From Luzula sylvatica (lineage: Eukaryota > Streptophyta > Magnoliopsida > Poales > Juncaceae), in contig OX326960.1 of assembly GCA_946800325.1 (NCBI GenBank), positions 12,312,893-12,376,892 on the forward strand: a stretch of DNA of 64,000 bases, written 5' to 3'. Of the stretch, positions 44,245 through 56,870 are shown in pieces. The position numbers and the translations under genes are program-made. The notes under the pieces are model-generated. The model did not search any database, was not told the DNA's origin, and saw only the letters and a program-made list of their open reading frames with translations. Position 1 is the stretch's first letter, and every line of letters starts with the position of its first letter.

Positions 44245-47200
44245 ATGTCGATGTCCGGTTCGGAATTCGCTTTTGGCGGTGGCGATGAGTACAAGAACTT
44301 TCGCCAAATGAGTCGAGATCGTAAGTTTCAATTACGTTTCTTTTTTCCTTTTCATTGAGAGAATTAGCTTTCTAGTTTTTATCCGGTTCTGAATCATAGC
44401 ACAATGCAAGTTTTGCTTTTTGATTTCCTAATTTATGTTGAAATGGCCTGAATTATTGAAAATTAATCGTTTATCCATATTGATTTTGCTTAAAGGGTTA
44501 CTGAATGAAATGCTGAGATCACCTAAAGTTAAGGAATCGAAAACACCATGGAAGGTACGCAAAATACAATTTTTGATTCAATTCTTCTATAATTAATACA
44601 AAGTAACAAAATATATATTAATATATTGTTTATTGATTTCAGGTGCTTATCATGGATAAATTTACAGTAAAAATCATGTCTTACTCGTGCAAAATGGCTG
44701 ATATCACCGATGCTGGAATTTCACGTAAGTAACAAATCCAATTAAGGAGTAATTTCACAAATATCGTGTTTATACCCTATGAACTTCTGTTGCGTTACGT
44801 GATTTTTGTCATTCGTTTTATAAGGAATTTGTGTTTTTTTCGTTTTTAAGGGGTATACGTGATATTTCAATGTTTTATGGAGGGTATACATGAAATTGAT
44901 GTTGATATCAACCATAAAACTAATGTTCTTTTCTTTGATCTTTTATCCCCTTTTTTACAGTGATCGAAGATGTATTCAAAAGAAGAGAGCCAATGACTAG
45001 CATGGATGCAATCTATTTTCTCCAGCCTCTTAAAGAAAAGTATGAAATTTAATCAAATCAATTACTACCCCTAATTTCATTTTTAATATAACAAATAAAA
45101 TTTCCTAATATCGACTTCCTTAATTATCTAATTGCAGTGTGATAATGGTGCTTTCTGACATGTCTGGAAGGTGCCCGTTATACAAAAAGTACGTTACAAA
45201 ATTTCCCTAAATTTTATCGACAAAATTAGCCACACTAAATGATCTGCTGGCTAAGTTTATCGAAATTTTATTTTTTTAATTCAAAACAAATTATCGATGT
45301 TATATTATTTTACTTGTTTTTCACAGAGCATATATCTTCTTTAGCTCGCCAGTACCTAAGGAACTCGTGGCTTACATAAAAAACGATACGAGTATTATAC
45401 CTCGCATTGGAGCCTTAAGCGAGGTTAATTCAATTCTCTCTTCATGTTGTAATTTTATTTATTTTCATAACTAATTGTTTATTTTTTATCAAATTGCAGA
45501 TGAATTTAGAGTACTTTTCTATGGACACTCAGGTAATTAATATTTGAAAATCTGAAAAGCAAATAAAAAGAAGGAAACAATTCCTGACTCCTGAATTGTA
45601 AAATTAATTTTCTTCTATGATCGACAGGGTTTCGTAACCGATCACGAAATGGCATTGGAGGAGTTATTTGCAGAAAATGCAGAAAAAACGCGCAAGTGTA
45701 ACGATTCTATAAACACTATCGCCACTCATATCGCCACTGCCTTGGCTTCTCTAAAGGTATCATAAAATTTTAATTTATATCATTTTTAGTTTCTGATAGT
45801 TTATTTATCTCAATACATATTGAATTGATGTTAATTAAATTGAAATAATTTATTTTTAGGAGTTTCCAAATGTGAGGTATCGCGCAGCCAAAGCTTGCGA
45901 CGCTTCTGTGATGCCGCATGATTTGATACCGACGAAATTAGCTGCAGCGGTTTGGGACACATTTTCGAAGTTTAAGACCACAATTCCTGATTATCCCCAA
46001 AAGGAGACGTGTGAGTTGCTTATCGTTTACCGATCCATCGACCAGGTTCGTTTCACGTCTCGACTATTTTTCTCGTCATGATTCTTGTATGTTTTTATTA
46101 AATTACTTTGTTCGATGGTTTTATGCAGATTGCACCGGTTATCCATGAATGGACATACGATGCAATGTGTCATGATTTACTGGACATGGATGGAAACAAA
46201 TACGTACATGAGGTATATTATCTGAATTTATTTTATTTTGTGTGAAATTTGCCAAATAAAACCTGCTTAATTGAGATTGCAAAAATGAGACCCTATATTC
46301 AATATAGTCCTTACCATTAGATATTAGATTAATATGATTTACTCGTTTTTCATTCAAGGTACAAAATAAATCAGGTTCGACCGACAAGAAAGAGGTTATT
46401 CTCGAGGATCATGACCCGGTTTGGCTCGAGCTTAGGCATACGCATATAGCAGATGTAATTTTAACGGTCTCGAACTTTCTAGTAAATCGAACTCGGACTA
46501 ATTTTTCGTTGTCAATTTGGTGTATAGGCTAGTGAAAGATTGTGCGATAAGATGAATAATTTTGTCTCGAAGAATAAAGCGGCACAAATTCAGAGCCAGA
46601 ACAAGTTCGTACCATTTTCTTCATCTTCAAAAAAATTAAAACTAGTTCGATTTTTACCTTTTACTTATCGATGTTATTATTGTAGTGGTGGTGAGATGTC
46701 GACAAGGGATCTTCAAAAGGTGGTGCAAGCTTTACCGCAGTACACCGAACAAATGGAAAGGTTATCGCTCCATGTAGAGGTTAGTACAATAAAATAAAAT
46801 ATTGGGGAAAATTTGTTAATCTAAATTCATGTTTATTAAAACAATTTGAATTTTATCAGATTGCAGGAAAAATAAATAAGATAATAAGGGATACGAGTCT
46901 TCTTGATTTGGGGAAAATTGAGCAAGGTCTTGTATTTGGAGATGAAGGTGCGACACAGCAAGTTATCAGTTTTCTCAATAAAAATTCGGTAATTTCACAT
47001 AAATTTGCGAATAATTTTTATTAAGGTTAAGTATTATCACAGCTTATTGTGTTGTTAAAATTTGAATATCAACATATTCGCAGAATTTGAATCCTGAGAG
47101 CAAACTAAGGTTGCTTATGATTTGCGCGCTCGCTTATCCTGAAAAATTCGAAGGCAACAAGGGGGGCCAATTGATGAAGGTAATATTATTCTCTTGACTT

Positions 47201-48442
47201 CTTCATCAAATAAATTGTTCATTGACTCTTGTACTGACTATTAGTTATTTAATTATTTAATGACTAAATGTATTATATATTAAGCTATTTATATGATATG
47301 AATTTTGATCTTCTACTTCAGTTAGCGAAACTATCACACAGCGACATGACTACAATAAACAATTTGAGATACTTGGGGGGCCTAGATACCAAAAAGACAA
47401 CCAATAGTAGGTTCTCTCTCAAGTTTGATGCATCAAAGGTAACTAAACTAAACTGGTCTTAATTTCATGATTTATTTTCGACGCATTTACATTTATCCGC
47501 TTAATCTAAATCATTTCATTTACAAATCTTCAGAAGAAAAACGCGATAAGGAAAGAACGGACAGATGAAGAGACGACTCAATGGTCTCTGTTACGCTTTG
47601 TTCCCCTCGTAGATGTACTTTTTTTTTCAATAATAAAAAAAAATATTGAACACAAAGTAAATTTCATTTATATTTTTGTAGGAACTGGTAATGCAGCTAA
47701 GTAAAGGAGAATTATCGAAACAAGATTATCCGTCCATGAATCAAGCAACCCAAAACGGGAGTTCGAATGGAAATGCTCCGCCACCACCGAACGGGAGTGC
47801 TCGTACAACTCATTCTCAACCGGCTGGCACGGGCAAGACGACCCAAGTCCAACCGGCCGCGTCGGTTCGGTCCAGGCGCACCCCGTCTTGGGCCAAGTCT
47901 CAGTCTGACGATGGTTCCTCGAGGTAGTTAGTTTTGCTATAAAAAAATTTCAGTAAAATACGCTAAATAAATAATACAATTTAGAATTTCTTGTTGGTTG
48001 GACCTGAAAAATTGTTCATTATGTGATTGAATAGTGATTCGGTACTCAGACACGCATCGACCGATTTCAGAAGGATGGGTCAGAGAATTTTCGTTTTTAT
48101 GATTGGCGGAACCACTCGCTCTGAGGTATTTGTGCTTAAATTAATTATAAAATATATTTATTATACCTTTTTAATTGCAATTGATGGTTTTCTTATCTTG
48201 TTTAGTTACGCGCTGCTCACAAGCTCACTATGAAACTCAAGAGGGAAGTCATTCTTGGATCTACCAGTCTCGACGATCCTCCTCAATTTATCACAGTATG
48301 ATAAAATACATATAGATATTTTTTACTTTTATATGTTATTATAATGACAATTAAGTTAATAATTTAAGTTTGTTTAACAATTAGTATATAATTATTGTAT
48401 TTTTTGTGTGTGCAGAAACTGAAGATGCTGAAGGCTCCATAA
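44245..48442 (+). CDS. KEU: SEC1/KEULE-type SM protein, copy C (complete, extra intron)
   Basis: Second complete SEC1/KEULE gene. Twenty-one exons are read: 44245-44320, 44496-44554, 44643-44724, 44961-45039, 45138-45188, 45327-45423, 45500-45532, 45628-45756, 45860-46045, 46129-46212, 46359-46454, 46528-46604, 46686-46779, 46860-46988, 47084-47179, 47322-47438, 47534-47614, 47682-47923, 48035-48125, 48206-48295 and 48416-48442. They total 2016 nt, or 671 residues. It differs from copy A by an extra intron (46989-47083) with two extra codons beside it, and by Tyr in place of the conserved Asp in the SM signature ([10 protein letters not shown] against [10 protein letters not shown]). Other segments are strongly conserved. 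The gene sits next to HIR and the MLF-like gene and may be the original locus. Confidence 0.9.
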
Positions 48443-49730
48443 GAAAGAGCAATTAAACGGAATAATTATATGTAGATTAATTATCTACATGCTTGAACTA
48501 AAAAATATATATCAAATTTATGGTTTGTAAAAGATCTTCCGCTTAACTCTTTTCTTTATCGTAAACGTTGTTTGTAAATTCATGTTTTGATTTAAAATGA
48601 CTTACATTATCGCAAATATTTTTACAGATGATTGCAATATAATTTCATGTATTTTTATTGAATATACCGCTTCTAGTGTAAGATTTCTTGAAACGCGAAA
48701 ACGATTGCAACTGCATTATAAGTAAGAGAGTTTGTCATGTTAAAAATGATTGAGATAATTCGTTGCGAAAAATCAAAATTTTCGTTGTATTTATATGACG
48801 AGTCCAAAGCTTAATTTGTAAAAGTTGTGATTCAAATTGTCTCACAAACACATTTATGCATTCTCCAAAACTTAAATAAACAATCAGATCATTCTTTGCG
48901 AAAAACAAAATTTTCATCATGATAGCATAACAAGTCGAAAAATTATTTCACAAAAATTGCGTTTCAAATTTTCTCGCAAACTCACTTTTGGATTCTCTGC
49001 AGATCATATATTTCATTAACACCGAGAATTCATTTCTAGGTTTTTAACCTTAAAAGGTTTGTAAATCAATCAAGAATAAAATTTCAGATTCATTGACAAT
49101 CCAGAGATATAATTCCCGTTTTAATAAAGGCCTGTTTGCAATCAAACCCAATTCCAGTCTAGGATTTCAAAGCCCGATTTTATCAAAACCCAAGATTTCA
49201 AATTCTTCCAGTAAACCCCTTGTTGAGTTTGTTCCAGAACCCACGATTCGATACACGAATTATTTATTATACAAAGAGAATCGCGTCTATCCCTTTTCTC
49301 TTTCTAGCCCTAACTAGAAGCTTCATGTCCCCAGCTTAATTTTCCATTATTCCATCGATTCGATCATCCTTTTCTCCAAAGATTCTCTCTTTCTGTGGTA
49401 AATTTTCTCTTCTTACGTCTTTCTTATTCGATTTCTAGGATTAATAATTATACTTTGAGGATGAATTTTCAATTATGTTCTATATCTTCTTGGTTGATTT
49501 GTATGCTGATAATTGTACTCGTCTTTGTTTAGCTTGTTGATTTCATAACAAATCTGCTTAACTTCTAAATATTCATGCAAGTTTAAGTCTTAGTGGTAGA
49601 AACTTCCGAGTTTTGGTAATTAAAAGATACTGAATTGCAGAAAAAGTCTTTCGATTTGAGTGTTCTATTTCTCCAATATTAGTTTAAACCTTTTTTTTAT
49701 TCTGTTTTCTTTCTTTTCGTAGAATCCAAA
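48443..49730 (+). promoter_or_regulatory. SEC1 copy C 3' flank and MLF-like gene leader
   Basis: No coding gene. The first 600 bp are the counterpart of 5357-5977 downstream of copy A. A leader exon for the MLF-like gene probably ends near 49397 at 'ctgtggtaaattt' and is joined to 49724 after 'cttttcgtag', giving a 5' UTR intron of about 0.3 kb. The TATA box is not certain. Confidence 0.5.
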
Positions 49731-51134
49731 ATGGATAGGGGCCAAGGAGGGAGGGACAATTTCTTCCCATTAAGCGACCCTTTCGGCAATCCGTTCGGCG
49801 GATTCGGACAGGGTTTTGCACGACCCGTTAACCCGTTGGGAAGTTTATTTGGCGGTAGAAATCCATTTGACGATCCATTTTTCACTCAACCCTTTGGATC
49901 CTTAATGGGTCCGAGCATGTTTGGACCCGGCATGTTTGGTCCACAGGGTCCCGGTCCATTGTGGGCCCCTTTTGACCAATCAATGCATCAAAATTTCCTT
50001 CACCAAGCTCCTCCTCCTCCTAATAATAATAATAATAACAATAATAATAATAATAATAGTGGTGTGGTTATTAGAGAGCTCGATGAAGAAGAAGAGAAGG
50101 AGCATGCCGAAATGGAGAGGACTGGAGAGGATAGGATAACTGGAGATCATTACGTTCAAGAACCTGATGAAGGGACGCAAGGTAAAATCTTTAATTCGCA
50201 AATTATGTTTTCGTAATTGTTCATCGAGGGTAAAATTGGAAACTCACGTAGTTTTAAAAAAATTGTGCAGAGAGACGCGACGAACGCGTTCAACATAGGA
50301 ACTACTTCAATACGAATAATAATAATAACAATAATAGGAATAATAATGCAAATAATAATAATAATAATGGGGGAGTGAGAAAATTTAGTTTTCAAAGCTC
50401 GAGTGTGACTTATGGTGGTATTGACGGTGCTTATTACACTTCCTCTACCACGAGAAGAACTGGCAATGATGGGGTAAATTTAATTTGTAAATAATTAATT
50501 ACATATATGCCCATCTAAATAGTAACTATTTACAATATTTCTTTTTTTGGGTATTGTAGGTTACACTGGAGGAGAGTAAGGAAGCCGATTCGTCAACAAA
50601 AAGAGCGAAACATCGAATTTCTCGTGGAATCCATGATAAAGTATTATTTTTTATTTTTAATTTTTTAATTGTATTTAATTTTAATATTTTTATTTTTTTA
50701 GGGTCATTCTGTTACGAGGAAACTGGACTCTGATGGACGGGTAGATACCACGCAGACTCTGCATAATCTCCAAGAAGGTCTTTATTATATTCTCATTAAA
50801 TTTCTTTTATTAATTAAATTTTTGTTATTTATTTATTTTATTTTGTTTAGATGAGCTCAATGGATTTGAGGAAACATGGAGAGGAAATGCTGCGAGACAG
50901 AACTTACCCGCATGGAACCCCGAAATGATCAATAATAATAATAATAATAATGGTAAGTTTATTTGAAAAAGATGAATTTGATATTTTGAAGTTTGGGAAG
51001 GGTACACATGAAATATTTTTCTTTTTGTAACAGGGAGTGCTGGCGCTGGTGTGAGGCAACTTCCTTCGACTGGACAGGTCCAGTCGAGGAATGGGAAGAG
51101 AGGCGGTTCGTCGCGTATTATTCCAATTTCTTAA
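49731..51134 (+). CDS. MLF: Myeloid leukemia factor (MLF)-like protein
   Basis: Exons 49731-50181, 50271-50473, 50560-50640, 50702-50777, 50851-50952 and 51034-51134 join in frame to TAA. The N-terminus is Gly/Phe/Pro-rich (GNPFGGFGQGFARPVNPLGS). The body carries the MLF domain: VRKFSFQSSSVTYGGIDGAY, TTRRTGNDGVTLEESKEAD, AKHRISRGIHDKGHSVTRKL and LNGFEETWRGNARQNLPAW. Animal and plant MLF proteins are small nuclear or cytoplasmic adaptors with a poorly defined role. Three Asn runs encoded by AAT repeats lie in exons 1, 2 and 5 and probably vary in length between individuals. The start at 49731 is the first ATG after the leader intron. Confidence 0.85.
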
Positions 51135-52600
51135 GCGGAATAATGATCTTACATAATAACTAGTTGCATAGATATTTGAATAAAGAGAGTTGAGTAATTT
51201 GTTTGTTTGTGGTTTTATCGGATACTATTATGTTTTGTGTTACTCGAATTAAAATTGAACGAATTACTGTTTATTATTTTATGTTCTATATATAATAATT
51301 ATTTGGTCATTATGTAATCAACTTGGTAAATAAATTAAAACAAGGAAAAATTTCCTAGACAGACAAAATCAGTTTATAATTAACCAAAATAGGACCAAAT
51401 CGCATTCACTATCTTTAATTACCTGTAGAACTTATTCAATGCATGGTAATTAAACAGTGCATGTGGTTAGGGGTGTTAAAACGGTTCGGTTTATTCGGAT
51501 ATCGAACCGGTCGAATTCGGTTTAATCGGTTCGGTTTTTCGGATTGTTTGGTTCGGTTCAGAAAATGGTATTGTTCGGTTTATTCGGTTCGGTTCGGTTT
51601 TGATGTGATGAAAACCGGTTAAACCGAACCGACCGAATAACATCTCATTTTTCGTAATTTTTAATATAATAATGTTAAAATATAAAAAAATGAAATTATT
51701 TTTTATAAAATAATATAATTATATTTTATAATATGTAATTATATTTTTTGATAAATAAAATATATTTTTTCGATAAATTTATTTTTATTTTAAAGTTATA
51801 ATGTTTCTTATTCGGTTCAACTGAATAAACCGAGTAAGAATTCGGTTTATTCGGTTCGGTTCGAAAGTTAAAACGGTTCGGTTCGGTTTGAATTTAGTTC
51901 AGTTCGATTTAAATGAGAAATGCTAGAGTGCACGAATCTAATTCCCGAAATATTACCGAAGTACTTTTTAACATGCATGTTATATTGGGCCCAAAACCCA
52001 AATGCAAATAAAATGCATATAAATTTAGTTTTCGGGAATGAATTAGTAAAATAATTCGGGACATGAAGACTTTTTGGATTTAAATTGGTTTGGTTTTATT
52101 CGGTGCTACATGCCGTTTGTAAAAATGGCTGGAAGGCACATCCATTTGTAAAAGAAAAATATTCGAAAATCCCCTTGATTTTTTTGGATTTAAAAAGAAA
52201 AAACTTCACTTCTTGGATATTGCGAAAAAAATATCTCCAATCAAACTTCTCGGAGTATCCAAGAAATGAGTTTTTCTAATATACAAAAGAATTAAGGTTT
52301 TTTTTTAATTTCTCTTTGTAAAAAATGGCTTTTGAAAGGTTAATCATTTTGACATCTCTTAAGTTTTGAAAAGCCTAAGAATATTATTTTTGTAATTTCC
52401 AAATTAAGTTTGTCAATTTTGATTAATTACAAATTCATTTTGTTTATGTACGAAAACTTTTCCTTAAAACAACGGGCCTAACAAGTTAACTGTAGCTGGT
52501 ATCATCACGATGATCTCGTTTATTTGATCGTCAATAATGTGATGTATCACCGTGATCATAATTATCATCACGTTCATCATCATAATTTCGATGACCGGAT
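51135..52600. other. Intergenic region with a hAT-like remnant
   Basis: AT-rich, no gene. From 51469 to about 51915 lies a block beginning TAGGGGTGTTAAAACGG with many 'cggttcggtt' and 'aaccgaacc' phrases around an AT core. The start resembles the end of the hAT element at 38759, but I could not find a matching right end or target duplication. It is probably a truncated non-autonomous hAT. Confidence 0.5.
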
Positions 52601-52623
52601 GCCACGTGTGCGGACACGTGGCA
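52601..52623 (+). promoter_or_regulatory. Palindromic double G-box upstream of IBA57
   Basis: The 23-bp stretch is an inverted repeat of two CACGTG G-boxes: 'gccacgtgtg' followed by 'cggacacgtggca'. It lies 74 bp before the IBA57 start codon. G-boxes bind bZIP and bHLH factors in light, ABA and stress responses. Two facing copies near a start suggest real function. Confidence 0.7.
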
Positions 52624-52696
52624 GTACGTCCTTTCCTTCCCCTCTCGTAGCCGTCCGTCTAAGTACCACGACGACAGAACCACGAACAGGTAAACG

Positions 52697-53844
52697 ATGG
52701 CTCTGTTCGCGCCGAGAAGCTCCTCCGCTCTGCGTGCCTTCTTTTCTCGACTTGTACCTGCATCCTCTCTATCCACCTCAGCCGATCGTTTGGCGGAGGC
52801 AGGACCGCTTGCCAGCCGCCTCTCTTCCCGTGCCGTCCTCCGCTTCTCAGGCCCCGATACGGTTAAATATCTTCAAAATCTCCTCACCAATGATATAACC
52901 CCTTTAACTCAGCCTCCGTCTGGAGATGCCCATCAAGCTTCGTATTTGCCCACACCCAATGTCGCCTTGTACCGGCCGGACCCGGTATACTCGGCGTTAC
53001 TGACGCCTCAGGGGAGATTCCTGTACGATTTGTTTCTGTACGGGACTCCTCCAGTTGACGAGAAACTCGACAGTAGTGGGTCTGGACCGGGCAAAGAGGA
53101 GAGCGGAAAAGAGCTGGCTTTACTAGCTGACGTGGATGCTGCTTTCGTGGACGAGATATTGAGCACCTTCAAGAGGTAAAGTGATTAAACTACCATTACA
53201 TGATTTCTCACAACTCATGAACTTCAAGTATTCGATGAAATGCCTAATACAATTTTCTCTACACCGTTCTTCTCCAGATACAGGCTAAGGTCGAAGGTGG
53301 AGATAGAGAATCTAAGCGACGAATTCTCGTGCTGGCAAAGGTACGGCAACAGCACCTCGAACGCCACGTCAGCAGGCTGGGGAAAAGCCGTCGACCACCT
53401 CGCCGAGTCAGCATCCCAAGGCACCGAGCAAGGCTGGCAATGGTTCACAGATCCTCGTCTAGATTCCCTCGGCTACCGAGGAATATTCCCTTCAGATTCC
53501 ACTCGTATGCTCCTAATCATTATTCATTTCGATCAAATACTCAAAATTCAATTAATTAGTTAACTTGTTGACGTGTCGAAGCGCCATTGGTGGAGGCGGA
53601 TCAGGAAACAGACGAAAGGAATTACATTCTTTGGCGGTTAGAAAAAGGGGTTCCGGAAGGTTCTACCGAGATACCCAAAGGTGAGGCGATACCATTGGAG
53701 TATAATTTCGCGGAACTAAACGCGATATCGTTCGAGAAAGGATGTTACGTGGGTCAAGAGCTGATTGCACGCACGCATCATCGTGGTGTCATTCGAAAAC
53801 GATCGACTCCTTTCAAGTTCATTGACCATAATGGATCAGGTATG

Positions 53845-53906
<62 letters not shown>

Positions 53907-54171
53907 GTACAAAAACATATAATATATAATTTATTTTGGGTGTGTAGAGATTGAGGAGGGGGTGAATCGAAATTCGGAAATTATTGAGGGGGGTTCTGGA
54001 AAAAAGATTGGAAATGTGAATACGGTTTTGGGTTGTTACGGAATGGGCCTTTTGAAAATCGACGAGGCGTTTAAAGAGGCGTCTAATTTGGTGATAAAAG
54101 ATAATGCGAATGTCCAAATTAAGGTTTTTAGGCCTGATTGGTGGCCGATTGAATGGACTCGAGGTTCATGA
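52697..54171 (+). CDS. IBA57: IBA57-type Fe-S cluster assembly protein (GcvT-like)
   Basis: IBA57 is a folate-binding, T-protein-like factor needed for mitochondrial [4Fe-4S] cluster assembly with ISCA proteins. Four exons, 52697-53175, 53278-53504, 53582-53839 and 53948-54171, give 395 residues, close to the Arabidopsis protein. The N-terminus ([20 protein letters not shown]) is Arg/Ser-rich, like a mitochondrial presequence. Family signatures are [44 protein letters not shown] (with the conserved KGCYxGQE) and RPDWWP at the end. Intron 3 carries a TA microsatellite. The frame is intact across all joins. Confidence 0.93.
53846..53891. repeat. TA microsatellite in IBA57 intron 3
   Basis: An uninterrupted (TA)n run of about 23 units followed by poly-T. 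It lies a few bases after the donor of intron 3 and is likely to vary in length between individuals. Confidence 0.95.
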
Positions 54172-55062
54172 TCAATAAATTTAGCTAGTTGGAGTTAAAT
54201 TTGTGTTCTTTTTAGGTTTTTAATCATGAACAAGTTAGAGAGAGAATAATGTGGGTTTTTAAAAGCGTAAATTTAGAGATTTCGTTGTTTGTATTTTATA
54301 AATAAATAAATAATATTTTTTGGTTATCAAGAAGAGGAGGAAATGGTGATTGATTGTATATGTATTTGCCCGTACTAGCACATTGGATATTGGAACCGTG
54401 CAATAAATCGCATCAAAAAATTTGAATTTGGGTATTGAGCCGAGTATAGAAATGAATTTTTAGTCTCAAAAGAAGACAATACATAAATTCAGAGTGAAAG
54501 TGGAATCTCTGTGATAGAACACGTGCCAAAGTTCATAAATGCTTTTTTTGGGGAGAAACAGGATGATTTGAACTCAAAATTCTGAAATGTGGACCAAATT
54601 CGAGACTGAAAAAGCTTAGTGCCAGAAAAGATATGATCTTTATACGAACATAGACAGATTGGCATGCGGATAGTGACTGAACAGAAACTCAAAATTCAAA
54701 TTCCATTTTTAGGGTTTTGGGGTCCATAGTTCAAAAACCATTTTTAGGGTTTAAGGCTGTCTTCTTCCCTTTTCAGTTTTCAGAGGTCAACAATTTAGCA
54801 TTTGTCAAAGGTATCCAATGTTGTATTTTTGTTGACAAATATTTGAATTTTTTTGAAAACTTTAGGTTAGAATTATTAGAGTATGAACATCAATACAAGT
54901 TTCCCAATTACTAAATTAACCATACATTTAATTCATTTAGAGGTCTCAAAATACATAATGATAATAACTACAATGACGACTCGTTACAAAATTCTAGGTT
55001 AGAGATAAACCTAATTTTACTTCAAAAGACACATGGCACAACTCAAAAATTTGAATTTGAAT
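54172..55062. other. Convergent intergenic region
   Basis: 3' flanks of the plus-strand IBA57 gene and the minus-strand receptor kinase gene. No other gene is evident. The open frames here (54489-54692, 54717-54914) are short and lack family features. Confidence 0.5.
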
Positions 55063-56813
55063 TCAAATCATTTGCTCGACCACCATTTCCATTCTCGGCC
55101 TCAAACTCGGGTTCTCGCTCATGCAATCCCCCGCGATTCCAAATAATTTCAGAGCTTCCTTTTTCGAGAACCTCCCGTGCAGCCTTTCATCGACAATTTC
55201 TTCCATTAAATTGACGGTTACTTCTCCATTCACCATCCAACTGGACACGTCAAGTTTACCCATGATAATTTGGAGTACGAGAATGCCGAACGAGTAAACA
55301 TCGCTCTTTTCGGTGAATCGTCCAGTCGTGGAATATTCCGGTGCGAGATAACCCATCGCAGCACTGGATTTTAGAGTCGAGAAATTTATATCGTCTGCGA
55401 ATATTTTGTGAAGGCCCGAACTTGAGAGCTTCGGGACGAAATGGAGATCGAGAAGGATTTTCTCGGCCGATATGTTTTGGTGCAAAATTGTTGGTTTGTT
55501 TACTTTGCTACTATGCAAATATTCGATCCCTATACAAAACAAAAATCAAATTAATCAAAATTTTCTAAACATACATCTTTGCGATTTTTCGAAGTACCTT
55601 CTGCGATGCCTTTGATGATATCGACTCTTGTAGGCCAATCTAGAATGTTTTCACTATTACCCCCGTAATTATTCAAATATTGCAATAAGCTCCCGTTTTC
55701 GGCAAAATCTGAAACTAGAAAACACTGGCCTCTTCCTTTAGAGCAACAAAAACCTTTCAACCCTAACACATTGTCGTGCTTCAAAAGGGTTAAGATCTTT
55801 AAACCCTTCAAAAACTTGGCCTCGTCTTGCTTGCAACTTGACCTATTGATTTTTCGTACCGACACTAACGAACCGTCTCTTAAGATTCCCTTGTATGTCG
55901 ACCCCTTATAAGTGCTCTTACCTATAGAAGGTACAATATGAAAAAAATGTTTTTGTTATAATTAATTATTAATGAATTGATAAGGGTAAATTTGATATTA
56001 CCTAGCAAGTTGGTTTCGGAAAAATATTGAGTGGCAAACTCGATATCCTCCAAATTAAATCTATGATTCTCGTCGAGATCTCGAATCTCCCAACTCGAAT
56101 TACTATACTCCATATTTAAAAGAACCGAAGAGCTTCTCCTATTTATTTCTTTAAATTGATCGGTACTCAATCTACTATCCGAAACTTCAAGGGAGCTCCC
56201 AATCTTTTGTTTCCTTCTTCGGTAACAAAGAAAGAATAAAAGTAACCCAAACGTGCACCCAATTAGAAGCACTACCGTGCCGATTATTGCAACTATACCA
56301 ATTGAAGATTTTGTTCGGATTTGCGTATTAGAATTCGAATTCAAATTTGAGTTTCCCAAATTGGCTGATTGGGGGATTTGTTGCGGTTCGGGTTTGTTTG
56401 GTTTGTTTAACGGGTCAGTGGTAGAGCAGGGTTTGAGATAATCAAACCCGGATCCGCATAGGGCTTTGTTGTTTGAGAGCTGGAAGCCTCTACCTAATTT
56501 TTTCAACCCTGAAGGGACATTGCCTGAAAGGGAGTTATTTCGCAAGTCTAGAATGAGAAGAAAGGGGATTTGAGCGAGTATTGAAGGGATTGATCCGAAC
56601 AAACGGTTCGAACTCAAATATAGACGCGTTAAATTGGGAAGATCTCCCATCGTGGCGGGAATTGCACCAGTTAGATTGTTGGATTGTAAAGCTAGAACCG
56701 AGAGCTTCTTCAAGCGACCCATTTGGGTCGGTATGTTCCCAGTCAATTCATTGCAGCACAGTTGTAAAACTGCAAAAAGAAAATAAATTATCATTAATAA
56801 CAACTGTATGGGT

Positions 56814-56870
<57 letters not shown>

